From positions 432,001 to 496,000 of the forward strand of contig JAJEKV010000233.1 in assembly GCA_021234155.1 (NCBI GenBank): a DNA stretch of 64,000 nt, in the 5' to 3' direction. The notes below the pieces were generated by a model, which was not told where the DNA came from, did not search any database, and saw nothing but the letters and a program-made list of their open reading frames with translations. Positions 11,270-23,690 of this stretch are shown here, one piece after another; the stretch's first letter is position 1, and every line of letters begins with the position of its first letter. Both the position numbers and the translations under genes were made by a program. The DNA is from Isoetes taiwanensis (lineage: Eukaryota; Streptophyta; Lycopodiopsida; Isoetales; Isoetaceae).

Positions 11270-14200
11270 TGTGGGAATGGTGAGTTCTCCCAATTCTCAA
11301 TTCTTTCTTAATGCCTCGCACATCCTTATAACTTCAGGCAAAGATGTGTTTGAATTTCTTGAAACGTTTCATAGCCTGCTCACGGAAGGAAGGAGAGAGA
11401 CCGGCCGCCAGTCGAATAGGTTGATTAGTGCCGAAATCAACTATCTCGATCTCCGAGGTTTGGATATGCGGAATGACTTCAGCATCTTTGACCTGATGAG
11501 CTAGAGCTTGGAGCAGAACGGGAGGGACTTCACTAGCCATTGTAAAAAATAAAGGAGTGAGGGGTGGATCCACTTGAGGTTGGACTGGGGTTGTCGGCGT
11601 GTCTAAATCCACCTTCTCATCATCTTCAAAAGATGGTATCGTAGTAATCTGATTACACGGTGCTAAATAGGGATCCAGGAGAGCAGCAATAGCTTGATCT
11701 TGATCCAGAGTCATGTCACCCCAAGGGTCCGCATACTCGGGATAGGCAGAAAGTGGGAGTTGAGGTGCGGGAGTTTGAATTGATATGTGTTTTGAACATC
11801 CTCCGAGTCGCTATCAGAGAGCGAGGGTTACTCACATTCAACAGTAATGAGTTGGCCAGTTTCTAGATCCATGGTGGTGGTGAGATGACCATCTATAATA
11901 ACAAGTTGATTAGTGGCCTAGTAATAAATACTTTTTGCTTGGCGAAGGAAGGGGCGGCTCACTAGCATTTCATAATCACCAAGGTCTTCACCTGCACGCC
12001 AGACGTCAAATTCAAGATGAAACTTGAGATCACCTATATTGATAGTGAGCTTGGGTGTGAAGCTCTTTGGTCGGATGATGTGACCATTGGCAAGTTTGAT
12101 ATCATAAGGCGTACGATATAATTATTTGATGCCTAATTGTTGTTGGAGTTTGTCCGTAATGAGATTGACCGTGCTGCCTCCATTAATTTGGACATGATTG
12201 ATTTACGGAGCACCAATTGTGGCATGGACCATGGGTGTTCGCCACAGCTCCAGGACTATGGGCAGAGGCAAGTGTTCTTAAAGAGCAGGGCAAAGTTTGA
12301 TAATAATAGACAAACTTAATAGAATTTTGATTTTTGCCAATTCTTCTTGTAATTCAAGCAGAATGCTGTTGGAAATGCTGGGAGTGTCCACGAAGGGTTG
12401 TCCTTGGGATAAAGAAGCAGCAATATCTTTGAAGAGTTCAACTTCTACAATAATATTAGGATAGGTATGCTTGTGTGGAGGAGGCGTGTATAGGAAAGGG
12501 TCAGTTTCTTTGGCTTGAGAACGAGTGGAGGCATGGACATTTGCCAAGGTACGACCTTTTGCTGCTTGCATAAGGTGGAGAATGCTTTGGCAGAGTTTAG
12601 GCATGATATTAGGCATCAGGTGATCGAGATCAGGTGCAAAATAAACAGACTTAGTGTGAGAATCTACCGGAAGAGTGTCGACGACATAGGTAGACCTGGT
12701 GTCCTGAGGTGTGAGAAGATAGGGACGAGTGCCTTGAGTCTGGCGGGAAACCAAACCCACCCAGTTGGAGTGTTGAATCAGAGGCTTCAATGCTTGGTAA
12801 ATTTCTTTCTGAGCTTGTTAATCCAAGGTGGCTTGCGAGGAAGCAGGACCTCGTTGTGGTTGAGGTGCGTTTTGGGGTTTCTTGAGCACAGGGCAGGGGT
12901 CTTGTTTACCATTGGCAATACAGAGTTGATATGCAGTAAGGCGGACTGAAGCCATTTGATTCATGCCCAGAAGTTGGACTTGAACCCATTCATGACAATG
13001 ATAGCATTCGACTTTAGCGGGGTCAAATGGTTGATGGAAATATTGGCCACGCCGGGGCGGTTGTTCTGGTGTAGCTTGTACCTGGAAAACCATTTTCTAT
13101 CAGAAGGGTGTGGGGTTGGTACATGTACATTCCTCTGTGGTATGATTGCACATATTGCATCGTTTGCAGTGAGGAGGTCCATTGGTAGAATTGTAGTCGT
13201 TCGCAAGATGGCACTGATATTTGCAGAGGTGACACCAGATTTGACTGCACTGGCTAGGTTGTGGAGTTACTGAGTTGTGTGGTACAATCATGGAAGGCAT
13301 GAAAGGTAAGTCCATGAGGGGAACACCTCTAGAAGAAACATTGACAGATTGATTTACGAGCTCAATGGCTGGAGTAAGAGATTTTGGGCTCAAGTATTCC
13401 ATCACGAGACGAATTGCTGGAGGAAGGTCTTGGAGAAATCAGACAAGAATTTGACTTTGCATGGGATATTCCTTGAGTTTTCCGACGAGAATCAGTAGAC
13501 TATCCGCAAAGTCTCTGGCAGATTCCATGGCCTGTTGTTGCAGTTTATTCAATTGTTTCAGCAATTGTTGATCATCATCTAGAGAGCCATAGTGAGAAAC
13601 GCCATTTTCATGTCCTCCCAATTTTGCTTCAGCTTTTGTTGGCCATAAGCCATTGGTGGGATGAGAATGATCTGCGACTGAGAATGACTGTTGAGAATTG
13701 TAAAGGCTTCAAACTCCCCTATATGAGCTGTGCACTTTGATGACAATGGGTTTTCCCTTAGTGTTGCCAAAGATTGGATACTAGAGCTTCAAATTTAAAC
13801 CAGATGAAAAAACAGACAGGACGGCCGATGGTGTACATACGCAAGATGTGGCATAGAGACCTAAGGTGGCCAGGGATCATGAGAGGTAGAAGGGCCTCCC
13901 ATGACAGCAGGAGGAGGTATCGTAGAAAATCCTGGAGGGACCATTGTCCTAGTTGACTTATTGTCGAGGTTGGCTGGGCAGCCATCTTGATCAAGGGTAA
14001 GATCTCCTGTTGTAAACATTCACAGGAGATTGCAGAGTTGGTGAGGAGGTGAATTCATTGACATATGTGGGACCAAAGGAAACTTGAGAATAGGCCATCC
14101 CATGTTGGAGGGAATTTGGCTGAGAAGAAATAAGAGTGGGCATTGGTAGAATATGGACATAAGTGTTTTTTAGAGTCTGAAAGTAGGGTGGAGTGTGAAG

Positions 14201-14440
14201 CATCGGAGTCGGATGAGGCGACTGAGGTTGAGAGCAACGATGACAACAATTGGGCAACCCGGGACGTGAAGAGGCCCGCAGGGTCGGTGGAGCTGAATGG
14301 GTGCGGGCGCATGGATGACCTCCTTCAATATCATATTCCTCATAGTAAGAATCACGGGCCGCATCTCGCCGTTGCTAACGGGCAAGACGGGCAGTAGTTT
14401 GGCCGAGGAACTCATCTTGAGTGAAAGCCTGAAAAGACAT
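11270..14440 (-). pseudogene. Decayed Gypsy retrotransposon gag-protease, truncated before RT
   Basis: Read on the minus strand. Gag begins with the ATG at 14440 (MSFQAFTQDEFLGQ), with an in-frame TAG about 20 codons in. A capsid-like piece (LNKLQQQAMESARDFADSLL) is at 13.5-13.6 kb. Zinc-knuckle sequences follow: CKRCNMCNHTTEEC near 13.16 kb, a damaged one just upstream, and CYHCHEW near 13.0 kb. A retroviral-type aspartic protease is at 12.2-11.9 kb, where the catalytic DGGS reads NGGS (HVQINGGSTVNLI), followed by DYEMLVSRPFL. The pol linker ends FKHIFA-stop-SYKDVRGI at 11334, where families of this type have Trp. Sequence similarity stops near 11.27 kb, so reverse transcriptase and integrase are missing. 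Several frameshifts and stops make it inactive. Confidence 0.75.
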
Positions 14441-14866
14441 TGTAGAGAAGAAAAAAGATTAGAACCCGACAATCGGCGTCAGTGCTTAGGGTCCAGATTC
14501 GAGAGAGTTTGGGGACAGTTCTCTATGAGAACCCTTGTGTCCTGCAAACTACTCCTCAAGAAAGAACGATTGTCACGCAGGTTTTGCAATACAAAAGGAA
14601 ATGAAGCAAAACAAGACAACTAACGGATGCGACAATAAGTATCTTTTGAATCAAAGAGAATACATGAAAAGCTCCGTAAGGAGATGAGACAACGAAAATG
14701 CCTGAACTTGTCTAAAGATCTAAGTCTAATTCTCTGGTATATACAGTACAATGGTCTCAGCCCAAAATAGTAAAGGATCTGCCATTTGAGGATTTTCTCA
14801 TCACAAATTCAGAATATCTAACTCCCATTTTCAATTCTAAAGTGCTTATATTTTCGACACTCCAAA
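14441..14866. other. Sequence upstream of the Gypsy gag, no gene
   Basis: Probably the untranslated leader of the minus-strand Gypsy remnant. I looked for a Met-tRNA primer-binding site on the minus strand and did not find one. No other feature is supported. Confidence 0.3.
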
Positions 14867-15145
14867 TTGCTTTGGAAGTCATTGATAAAGATGTACATTT
14901 CTCCAACTTGGCTTATACTGTGGCCATGGGCCCACAACATCTCAAGACATGCTGGAAGGAGAGGCGAGCAAAGTGGTTCTCCAAATAGAATGTACAAGAA
15001 TATAGGTGAAATGGAAGAGGACCACCATCAGCTATGCAGTACCTCGATGCGTGCTTCCTTAACAAGCTTTGAGATGCTGGTGCCCTTGAACATATTAAGA
15101 TATCATACTACAAGCTCCAGATCAAACACAAGCTTACATGGGGTC
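14867..15145 (+). pseudogene. LINE family B copy 1, decayed ORF2 C-terminal part
   Basis: Plus-strand translation gives LAYTVAMGPQHLKTCWKERRAKWF, then after stops QYLDACFLNKL and DAGALEHIKISYYK. These line up in order with the ORF2 C-terminal part of the better copy at 42.4-43.1 kb (LAYAVAMGPQRLRACW, YLDACFLGKLWDPGALEQVKMAHYK). Several stops and frameshifts show it is dead. I cannot trace the 3' stem-loop of the family after it. Confidence 0.7.
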
Positions 15146-16080
15146 CATAGCTGTTGAAGGTGTTCCTGGCAAAACCTTCAACCTCAGTGGTTTAGAACCT
15201 CCAGGTTGCTTAAGGCAACCACTCTGAGTGTAAAAGTTCCAAGGAAAATGCTCCAACAATTATCTGCCACACCTAAAGGGTAAAAAGTCTGTCTCAGAAA
15301 AAGGCTTGCTGTTTGTGATTCTTGCATCCATGGCTGCCCAAAACCTATATTTATCACACAGAAGTCTGAGGGGATATGACAAGGCTAGATGGATCAATAA
15401 GACATTCCTGACCCAGTCAATTTTTTGTCAATATCCCTGGGAGAGAGCTCGATTTTTGAACTTGATGCTGGGACTTTTTTTTTTGAGATCTGACACTTTT
15501 GCCCATTCTAAAAACGTCTGCACTTAATGGACCCTGATGGTTTTTGCAAATGGAGATCAAGTTTTTTGGTTTTTTGAATTTTCATGGACTGACTGTTATA
15601 AATCATGAACAGAGATCAGAACAAATCTATTCCTAGACAGGATATGTGCAAATGTTATCCTCTAGGCAGGAGTCATGCATGAAATAAGGTCCTAAGATCC
15701 TGAAGATCTTTGTGCATTGCTATTTGGCTGAATGTAGATCTCTGCTTCAGTAAATTGAAATAAGAATTCGGCTTCTTGTGCTGATAGCTCAGGCAATCAA
15801 TGGGACTAGATAACACTTGTGTTGTGCATGCCTAAATACCATGCTAATGATGCCATAACTCTTGGGATGAAATGCAGAAGGTAAACAATAGTAGCATAGT
15901 AATTTTTAACAATAGGTTGATGTAAAACAATGAGAATTCAACAACAAGGCTCGGATTTTCAATTAAATCAGGTACACATAGGCAAATAACAAGAATCCCA
16001 AGCTCTGAGTCTTGGGTACAGGATCAAATAGGTAGACAGTCAAGTACTTCAGATGAATTCGTCAATAATTCAAGCTGAAA
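15146..16080. other. No gene recognised
   Basis: Non-coding, AT-rich. A short inverted pair (GAAGGTGTTCCTGGC...AAACCTTCAAC) at about 15152-15180 and a T-run at 15476-15483 are the only structures noted. Confidence 0.3.
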
Positions 16081-16440
16081 ATCAAGTATGGAAGGCAGAA
16101 TCAAGCTTCAATCAACAAGCCGGTCCTTCTTCAAGGTAAATAATCGCTTCTTCACCTCAAAATCCTCGAATTTTTATTTTGCACAAAAACCCCTTTTTGT
16201 AATTCCCCTGTTCTGTTGCATTCTTGGCCAATTCTATTTAATTCTCTGTCCTTTTGCTCCTCTGATGCATTCTTGGCATTATACAAGTTATTCGGCAGGT
16301 TTAGATCAAGATTGTACAGTTCTTTTGGCCGAATCGACCGGATCTTGGCATTTACAGGTTTAGGGTTCTTGAAAATTCTCGGCGATATATCCCACAGGCC
16401 AAATCGGATTTGGCAGACCAAGTTATATAAGGAATAACAA
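16081..16440. other. Short open frames on both strands, not recognised
   Basis: A minus-strand frame of 89 codons (16421..16152) and plus-strand frames of 91 and 73 codons overlap here. None shows a recognisable domain, and the overlap on both strands argues against coding. A CAG acceptor-like site would be needed for an exon model; I see no convincing pair. Confidence 0.2.
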
Positions 16441-16754
16441 ATTCCTTATTTATAATTACTAACGTGTAATATCCACGTGGGATTCGGTACCTCCACCGCC
16501 CCACACGCCCGGATGTTCCACGTGGCATGGGGAGATTGGCTGGAGAGAAAATAGGCTTTTGGGAGGGGGGGTAGATAGGGATTTTTTTTTTATTCCCATA
16601 GGCTATGGCACGATTCCCAAGGAACCAAATTTAATGGCCAAAACAAATGATTTTTTCGATTTTCTTTTTTTCCAATGGGAATCTTTTCTCATGCTCTAGA
16701 AGATTCTGGAATCTTTTTTGCAAAAGGACATTTTCAAATTTTGGCTTAAAAATA

Positions 16755-17060
16755 GCATGTAAGGAGGTGATGTGGCATGTGAGAATGATGACATGGCAAG
16801 GTAGGGGTGATGACGTGTCAATCAACTTGGCTTAGAATATTTTTTCTAGTCAAAACTTTGAGTGAGGTGGACATGATGTGTGTGACATGTGGATGGTGAT
16901 GTGGAGGTGTTGATGATGATGTGGCATGGTGATGTGTCAACTCATGGCTTCAAACATGCAACTTGAAGGTTTTTTTGCAAAAAATTTGGAGTATCAACAT
17001 GGTGACAAGTGTGACATGACATGGCAAGAAGGGTGACATGTATGATGACTTGGCATCTCA
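16755..17060. repeat. Degenerate GATGTGGCATG-type repeats
   Basis: Words such as GATGTGGCATGTGA, GATGACATGGCAAGG, GGTGATGTGGAGGTG and GATGTGGCATGGTGATGTG recur irregularly over 300 bases. The period is about 12-25 bases and not fixed. It looks like an old minisatellite or the repeat section of a decayed element. Confidence 0.6.
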
Positions 17061-18990
17061 AAGGTGTTCTCATGGGTCAACTTTGGCATAAATGCATGAC
17101 ATTGGCATTTTCTAGGCAAATTTGATTTTTGAATGTTTCCCTTAGGAATTTTATCATTCTCTCTTCTCTTTGACTTTTAGGGAGAGGATGTTGATCTTTG
17201 ACCACATGTATGACCAAGTCGATTTGAATTTAGAGATTTGAATAATATAGAAAGGTATGGTAAATGTATGGCATGTGAATGACTTATGAAGGTGTATGGT
17301 GTAATCATGGAACTCAAGATCTCACAGGCATTTCATCATGGTAGAAGGTAGAGGGGATGTAAGATGAAAATCAAAGGGTGCAATCATGCTAAGAACTCAA
17401 ATGATCACATACCAAGAAATCTTCAAGGGGTCTTCAGTCTTCTGCTTGATTCTCCTTTTGCCTTGTTTGTGTGACCTGAGTCAATTGTCCTCATCTTGCT
17501 CTTCAAGTCTTCAAGGTGTGCAATAAAGAATTCTTCTTGTGCCTCAAAATTCAGATCAAAGTGTGAGAATTAGTCTTCAAAATATGTTTTGCTCTTCCAT
17601 GCTGCCATAGCATGGCAGCAACAGCCTTGGTTTGGAAAATTTTTTACTAACCAAAGGAAAATCTCTTATGATTTTCTGGGGAACCTGATAGCAGGTAGAT
17701 GTTGCCTACAATTTCCTCTAAATTTTAAAACAACCAGCAAATTTCTTACAAATTAAAATCTTACCTACAATTTCCTATAAGTTGCAAGTCAAGAGGCAAG
17801 TTTCCAATACATAACAAGATATTAAATTAGCCATTACAAGTGGGTATCTTGAACAACAAAACAATGGCAGCTCCAATTGATACCTGAACAACAAAACAGT
17901 GGCACCTTATAAAATATTACAAGGCTTCTGTAACAAACAATAAATATATACGATAGAAAAGAAACAAGATTACATGAAACTTAATAATCCGGATCAAGTT
18001 CAATCTTCATGTCTCTGCTCAACATACTGATTCATTTTAGTCACTTCAACCTTCCGTTGATCCAACGATTTGTAAAATATTAGATGTGATGTCTTTTGCA
18101 GAGCCATTAAGTAACCTAAAGGAGAAAAAGCCATCTGCATTAAGATTTAGAAGCATTTTGTACTAAGATCCACACAATATCCTAAGAAACAATATCCTAA
18201 CAAACAACTTAGTGATTTGTGTTCTATGAATAATAAAAAGGCCATCCCCACAATGCAAAAAAAAAGACCCCATTTTCCCTGTTTTTATGTTAAAAACAGT
18301 ATAACAAAAATGTACACTAATCTGGTTCAAGCTCTTCATTTCAATATCTAGCATTATAACAGGGGGGTTTTTTGTGATTTTATACGCTTTTTGGCATGGT
18401 TTTCATATGATTTCATGGGCGTATTGCACGAGGCATACTAATCAGTATATCTAGAGTGCATGCATATTTCAATGGCATATTATCTATGGTTTTACAATGG
18501 TTTTGCATTGCATATTTATTCCTTCACAAATAACTTATCTCTTTTACTCCAAAAAATACGTGCAAGTATCGAGACCCTTTACTTTAGGGTTTGTGGAAGT
18601 GGAAGAAAGGATTTTAGGGTTAGAGAACAGAGCAACGATGATTTTTTATGGGGACAGGAAACCATGCAGTTTATGTATCGCGATCCTTCCACCGGACTAG
18701 GGGTTTAAGCTCTGAAGCGTACTATTCAGCATTACTAATTCTCGTCATGCTACAACATACATAATGGGTGCCCGTATGCCATTGAAGGCTTTCATTGCCA
18801 TAGCTTTTGAAAAGCCGTGAAGTTGGTTGATAGACACCTTGGGTTTTCTGAGTTCTTTAATAATCCGCTATTCTGAAGCTTAATTGGCAAGTCAGCAGTT
18901 TCCTTGGAAGCAAATACAACTGTTTACTCAGTAGAGGTATTGTTTACAAAGCTTGAAAGTCCGATTCTTGCTTGGTTGTGCTCGGATTTG
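17061..18990. other. Intergenic, no gene recognised
   Basis: AT-rich, with no long ORF and no RNA gene seen. The last few hundred bases (18.7-18.99 kb) probably hold the 5' leader of the GUX-derived fragment that follows. Confidence 0.35.
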
Positions 18991-18993
18991 TGC

Positions 18994-19755
18994 ATGATGG
19001 CTCCAGTGCCTCTGACAGAAGGCTCCATCAAGGAAATGGGTGGAAAAAGGCAGATAGTTTGGTGGCACTTCTCTCTAAAGCTGTTATTTATGATCCTCCT
19101 TGTAATTGCATTTGTGACTATTTTGACGGTGCTAATGTTTTTAGTTGGAGACTTTGATCAAAAGACAGCTACTGTGGAGGTGAAACAAAGGTATGTTAAG
19201 TTTTTAAATGTGTTTATGTCATTAAAATAGGTTATGGGCTGGCTTAGTGTATTGATTCAAGTGCATTCCTTTTCTCTTTTCAATACCAGGGATAGAAATA
19301 GTGATTGTAGTGATGAAAAGATACTAGACTGGCTGAAATGATCAGAACCAGTTAAGTCACTGCTAGATAAAACAGACATGAAACTTCGAATTGGATTTCT
19401 TGGCTTACAATCAGACTTTAAAGAGTGGGAAAAGTTCAGTGGAGTGAGGCCTATAGTTTTAAAATTAGAACCTGTACATGATAGTCTCACATGGGCTGAC
19501 TTCTTTCCAGAGTGGATTGATGAAGAGGAGCAATGGAAAAAACGAAATTGTCCTGAGCTTCCTCAGCCACCTCTACCAGAAGGCATGAAACTTGATATGG
19601 TAATTGCAGGCATGCCATGTACTGGATCTAGCTGGGAGAGGGACATAAAGCATCTTCAGCTGCTTTTGTCTGCTGCAAAGGTTGTTGTGCAAACTGTTTG
19701 GTACTTTGGACATGAACATGAACGTCACCATGTCATATCCAGTATACCAGATTGA
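18994..19755 (+). pseudogene. Truncated GUX-like xylan glucuronosyltransferase (GT8), 5' part
   Basis: Full-length GUX enzymes add glucuronic acid to xylan in the Golgi. The first exon (18994-19190) starts MMAPVPLTEG and encodes a membrane anchor (LLFMILLVIAFVTILTVLMFLV), as in type II Golgi enzymes. A 99-base GT-AG intron (19191-19289) joins in phase to a second exon with the family's conserved SLTWADFFPEWIDEEEQWKK, CPELPQPPLPEGMKLDMVIAGMPC and SSWERDIKHLQLLLSAAK. An in-frame TGA lies at 19339-19341, and similarity fades after about 19700. The GT8 catalytic domain is absent from the following sequence. It keeps its intron, so it is a DNA-level fragment, not a processed copy. Confidence 0.82.
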
Positions 19756-20036
19756 ACATTGGCTATGTATCCAGTATTTCAGTTCCAGATTGAACATTTG
19801 ACATTGCACACCACGTTTTTTTAGTGGCCCGATTGTTGTTGCTCCTGCACCGTCAATATGTTCGATTTCATTTGCTATTTTTAATTATTAAATTTAAACA
19901 TATGAGTAAAATGTTTTAAACATGAGTACAACATCATTTCGAATGTTTTCTACAATGTTTAGCTGTGTTTACTTGTCTTTAAAATATTAACAACGTATTG
20001 TATGTTTGTTTGTTAGGGTCCGAACACAACATAACA

Positions 20037-20411
20037 TCAACTCATCCAAGTGTGATGTAACGTTGTTTGTTTTTGGCCCCCAAGGGGCAAAAATGTTTTT
20101 AACCTATAACACAAACCATTACATTACATAGGTTAGGAATTAAATTCCCCCTTAAACCCCCTTTTGTTTGGGTGCATATTCACACGGGGGTGACTCTGGG
20201 CAACGAGAGCTGTTGGATAGGCATATTCGCCCCTTATTCCTTAATCTACACCGTACACAAGGTTCCTAGTTTGTGGGGTTTGGATGTATAGGATTTGTTA
20301 TACTGTATAACCAGATTTGCAAAATACTATAAGATTTCAGGCACTATACTACATGGTGTTGATTTTGTACGTGCAAAACAAACAACATTACATCACACTT
20401 GGATGAGTTGA
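20037..20411. mobile_element. MITE with about 37-bp terminal inverted repeats
   Basis: The left arm (20037-20074) begins TCAACTCATCCAAGTGTGAT; the right arm (20375-20411) is its reverse complement with one substitution and a one-base difference. The arms bound 375 bp with no coding capacity. I could not identify a convincing target-site duplication, so the superfamily is unknown. Confidence 0.85.
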
Positions 20412-21195
20412 AAAATATAGTGTAATATCATATTATATAGAGAATACACACCAGCAAAAATCGTGTTGTTCTTGTACTAACAACACCAAAGAAAGCAAAA
20501 ACAGAAAGAAAGCAAAAACAAAATAAGAACGAAAAATCTTACAATGTAACAAAGACAAAAAACTCTAGCATAACAAATCTTACCTTGATGGGTATGCTGG
20601 GCTTCTTTGCTGGAGCTGCATGAGCTAGAAAAAGAAGGAAAAATATGAAGCGGAAGCTTATATTTGGTATTAGAATCCTTTCCACCAAATCATCCATATC
20701 CAGTCTGATGGTATTGTGGTGCTGCAAATGAAGCCATAAAAATGCAATGGGCAAAGCCTTGGAGAGATCCGCGAGTTCCAACCCAATGGCAGCCAAATCT
20801 ACTTTCTCCGGCCTCATGCCTTGGGAGGATCGGCGCAGCCAAATCTTCTTGGAAAGATCCACGCAGCCAAATCTGCTCCTCACTGGCTTATCCTCTGGTA
20901 AACGCTACCTCTCTTCTGGTAAACGATGCCACCTAAAACCCATATAACCCTAAACCTAAACAAGAAAGGAAAATTCAAAATGGGTATTCGAGGAATATCC
21001 GGCAAGCAAAATGACAAGTTGAAAATTCTCCCCCTCTTTTTTTCCAGACCAGACTTTTCCCTAAAAAGTGACATTCGTTTATGGGGACAGAACCAGTTAA
21101 CTTTTTGTTAACATGCCTTTTTTCAAATTTGCATGGTAGGTTGCTATGGTTCTGGGGAATTTCCCGAACCAAGTCCACAGCACTACCTTCGTACA
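20412..21195. other. Intergenic with short GATCC-GCAGCCAAATCT repeats
   Basis: From about 20760 to 20880 the words GGAGAGATCCGCGAG, GCAGCCAAATCT, GGAAAGATCCACG and GCAGCCAAATCTGC recur, giving a small degenerate direct repeat. A minus-strand frame of 114 codons overlaps it but has no recognisable domain. Confidence 0.35.
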
Positions 21196-21735
21196 CATCT
21201 GCCATTGGAAAAATGTAGATTAGTAACTTCAATTTGCACATGTGTACATTGCCTGCGAAATGAGATGGGCAGATAGGCATCGAGGCACGTGAGGATAGAT
21301 TGTGTCTATTTTGCCAACATGGTGTCATTGAAGACGAGAGCTAGACTCTGCAGCGATGCTCGACATTCAATCACATCCGCGCCAGCTATGATGGGTTGAT
21401 CCTGCCTAACCAGCAGCTTCATGCACTTCTGGACACAACTTCAATGGGTTTACTAAGATCTTATCTCTAGGACATCATGGATGCATGCACTCAGTTATAT
21501 CCTCAGATGCTGCACTGGCATGCATCATAATGTACCATTGTACAGTCTCTCAGCATACCTATTACTGCCAAAGTTTTTCCCTCGAAAAACCTACAGGGCA
21601 AGGGTTTTTTTAATCCTAGCAATAATGCACTTCTTGCATTCCCTGTTTAGGTCCCGTAGGGCAATTGGTCCTTATAGACAATAAGAAATCAATTCAACTT
21701 AAATCAATTCAATTAACAATGTTATATTCATAATT
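21196..21735 (+). pseudogene. LINE family B copy 2, ORF2 C-terminus and 3' end
   Basis: Plus-strand frames near 21.27-21.4 kb give DRLCLFCQHGVIEDES and then FNHIRASYDG, matching in order the HCxC-type zinc segment of the 42.4-43.1 kb copy (DRLCQCCQMGAIEDES, FSKIRARY). LLRSYLQDIMDACTQLYPQ matches its last coding part. The 3' stem-loop follows at 21556-21630 and the family terminus (GGTCC...CAATTGGTCC) at about 21650-21685. The tail is made of TCAATTCAA-like words. Stops and frameshifts are present. Confidence 0.75.
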
Positions 21736-22100
21736 CATTTTAAAAGCTTTTTCTTTAAGAAATAAGCTTGAAGCAAATGGCATTAGAAATATCTATTATA
21801 TTTGTCATGCCAATCATAATGCACCATCAAAAATAGAATTAGCTACTCTATTATTGGTTATCTATGATTGGAGGAAATTAAGGGATAAAATGGTGCTAAT
21901 CTTAGTCTAGCGTATTTATAGGAGCCAGAACCACGCACTGTGGATAGTAGGATGATGTCCTAATATCATATCACGACAACCACAACAACCAAATCACCTA
22001 CTAACTCACATAACGCAGAAAAACCTTTGATCTCAACCATTGGTTGCAGAGAAATTCTTAATCTCATCCGTTCAATTAGCATATCTCAATAATATTCAAT
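21736..22100. other. Intergenic, no gene recognised
   Basis: AT-rich spacer between two LINE B remnants that lie in opposite orientation. No coding or RNA signal is seen. Confidence 0.35.
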
Positions 22101-22104
22101 GAAT

Positions 22105-22310
22105 CGACCCCTCCAAGGGTTTGCCCTTCGGGCAATCCAAAAACACATCATGCCTATTACTATCCAGGATTAAAAGACCCCCGCCCCGAAGGCTTTTCGA
22201 GGAAAAAACCTTAGCAGTATTAAGCTTGTCGATAAATTGTACAGATGTACATGTCAGTGTAGCGAGGGACACAATTGAGCTCGCATGTCTAACACCTCGT
22301 GGCTATATGA
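22105..22310 (-). mobile_element. LINE family B copy 3, 3' end only
   Basis: Contains the family stem-loop at 22152-22224. Its inner stem reads AAAG...CTTT where the other copies read AAAC...GTTT or similar, so a base change on one side is matched on the other. Coding sequence is not recognisable. Orientation is inferred from the stem-loop direction relative to the 42 kb and 61 kb copies. Confidence 0.65.
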
Positions 22311-22319
22311 TCTAGTGTC

Positions 22320-23410
22320 ATTATTGAAGGTGTATGCAATATCACATATAGTGGCTGGTTAGGTGTAACCAACCCGATATATCATGCCCGGATTGGTGCA
22401 AAGGAAACTAGGATATCATGTTCTTGTATTGGATCACTCACCCAAGCATAAACATTGCCTTCAACGTTGGCAACACCATATGGCTTCCTTTTTAAGGCAA
22501 TTGACTTCATTTCCATTTAGTGCAAATGAATTAAGCAAAAAACAAGTAAAGCACGATGTGTTAAGATAAAATTTAAACATCCATAGCGGCAAGATGCTTG
22601 ACCGATGACCAGTCTTATCCGATGGAATTCTACCAACGTATAGTCTGATGACCCATTCATCAACAATAAGAGGTCAGTCTTATCCGAGGGAATAATCTCC
22701 AACATAGAGCAAGATCTGCTCAATGAGAAATCTCCTTTGCCTGACAAAATTAATGGCCACGATGACCATTCGTCAACAATAAGGTTCTCCCTTTATCCAG
22801 TAAGGCTTTCAAACTTAAAATTTAAACAAACGAAAAATTTCAAGCATACCTTTTTGTAAGAAATACTTCATATCATACCAATATATCTTTGTCATTTTGG
22901 TTTCTCGCTTAACGCAATCCTCAATACTCATATGGGCTAAATTTTTTTATCAAAAGGTCCAGCACACTTTTAACTCACAAATATCTTCAACAACTCCCAG
23001 TTGGTAGCATTGACATACCTTGTTTTCTTGCTCTTCTCGGGTCCATATGCCTGCCTCAATTCTAACGAGATGTGCTATTTAGCAAATGGATGAAATCGTT
23101 CTATGCTTCTTTATGGTAAAGATGTTAAAAGGTGTCATCATGGACCCTGGCAAGTTTGGGGTTGATTTTTGTAGTGTGATGTCTTATCAGCTCTAACGCA
23201 CTAGAATTCCAAATCTTACTGTGTAAGAATACTGTTTCAGGCGATTGTGATCCTCATTGTTATGCACATGTCCGCACCAATGTTCCTGCACATTCTATCT
23301 GAAGAACCAAAGTGAACACCCTTGGCGGGCTCCAACACTAGTGTTGATAACTCGCTTGATGATGGCATTCAAGCTGAGTTTATTTCATAGAGTCTGTATA
23401 TTGTATTTGA
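22320..23410. other. Intergenic, no gene recognised
   Basis: No ORF with a recognisable domain. A loose direct repeat of GACCAGTCTTATCCGATGGAAT and GGTCAGTCTTATCCGAGGGAAT occurs at about 22607 and 22671. Confidence 0.3.
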
Positions 23411-23690
23411 GGGACTCACACTATAAGAAGACGACAGTTCGCCATCAGAGAAATTGTCAGAATGGATTTGTCCATTGTAGCCCTAATGATTATACTAACT
23501 AATAGTCTGACGATAAATCTAACGATTATGTGTCAGAGAACTCGTCACAATTTTTGTCAAAATATACGTCAGACTATTCGCCATAGTAATTGCCATGACA
23601 ATATATGTCTCATCATAGAAAATCATCACATCATATTCGACTCACATTTTTAGTCACAAAACAAACCATTTACTATTGTAGTAATGGATG
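23409..23690. mobile_element. Possible CACTA-like non-autonomous element
   Basis: The left end CACTATAAGAAGACGACAGT resembles plant CACTA-element termini. The right end, read inward, is CATTACTACAATAGTAAATG. Short CGTCA/GTCAGA words recur inside, as subterminal repeats do in that superfamily. The right terminus does not match the left well and no 3-bp duplication is certain, so this is tentative. Confidence 0.35.

Noticed and set aside
15476-15483. Pol III terminator or tRNA/5S gene near T-runs
   Set aside because: No A-box/B-box pair or cloverleaf could be seen near this or other T-runs.
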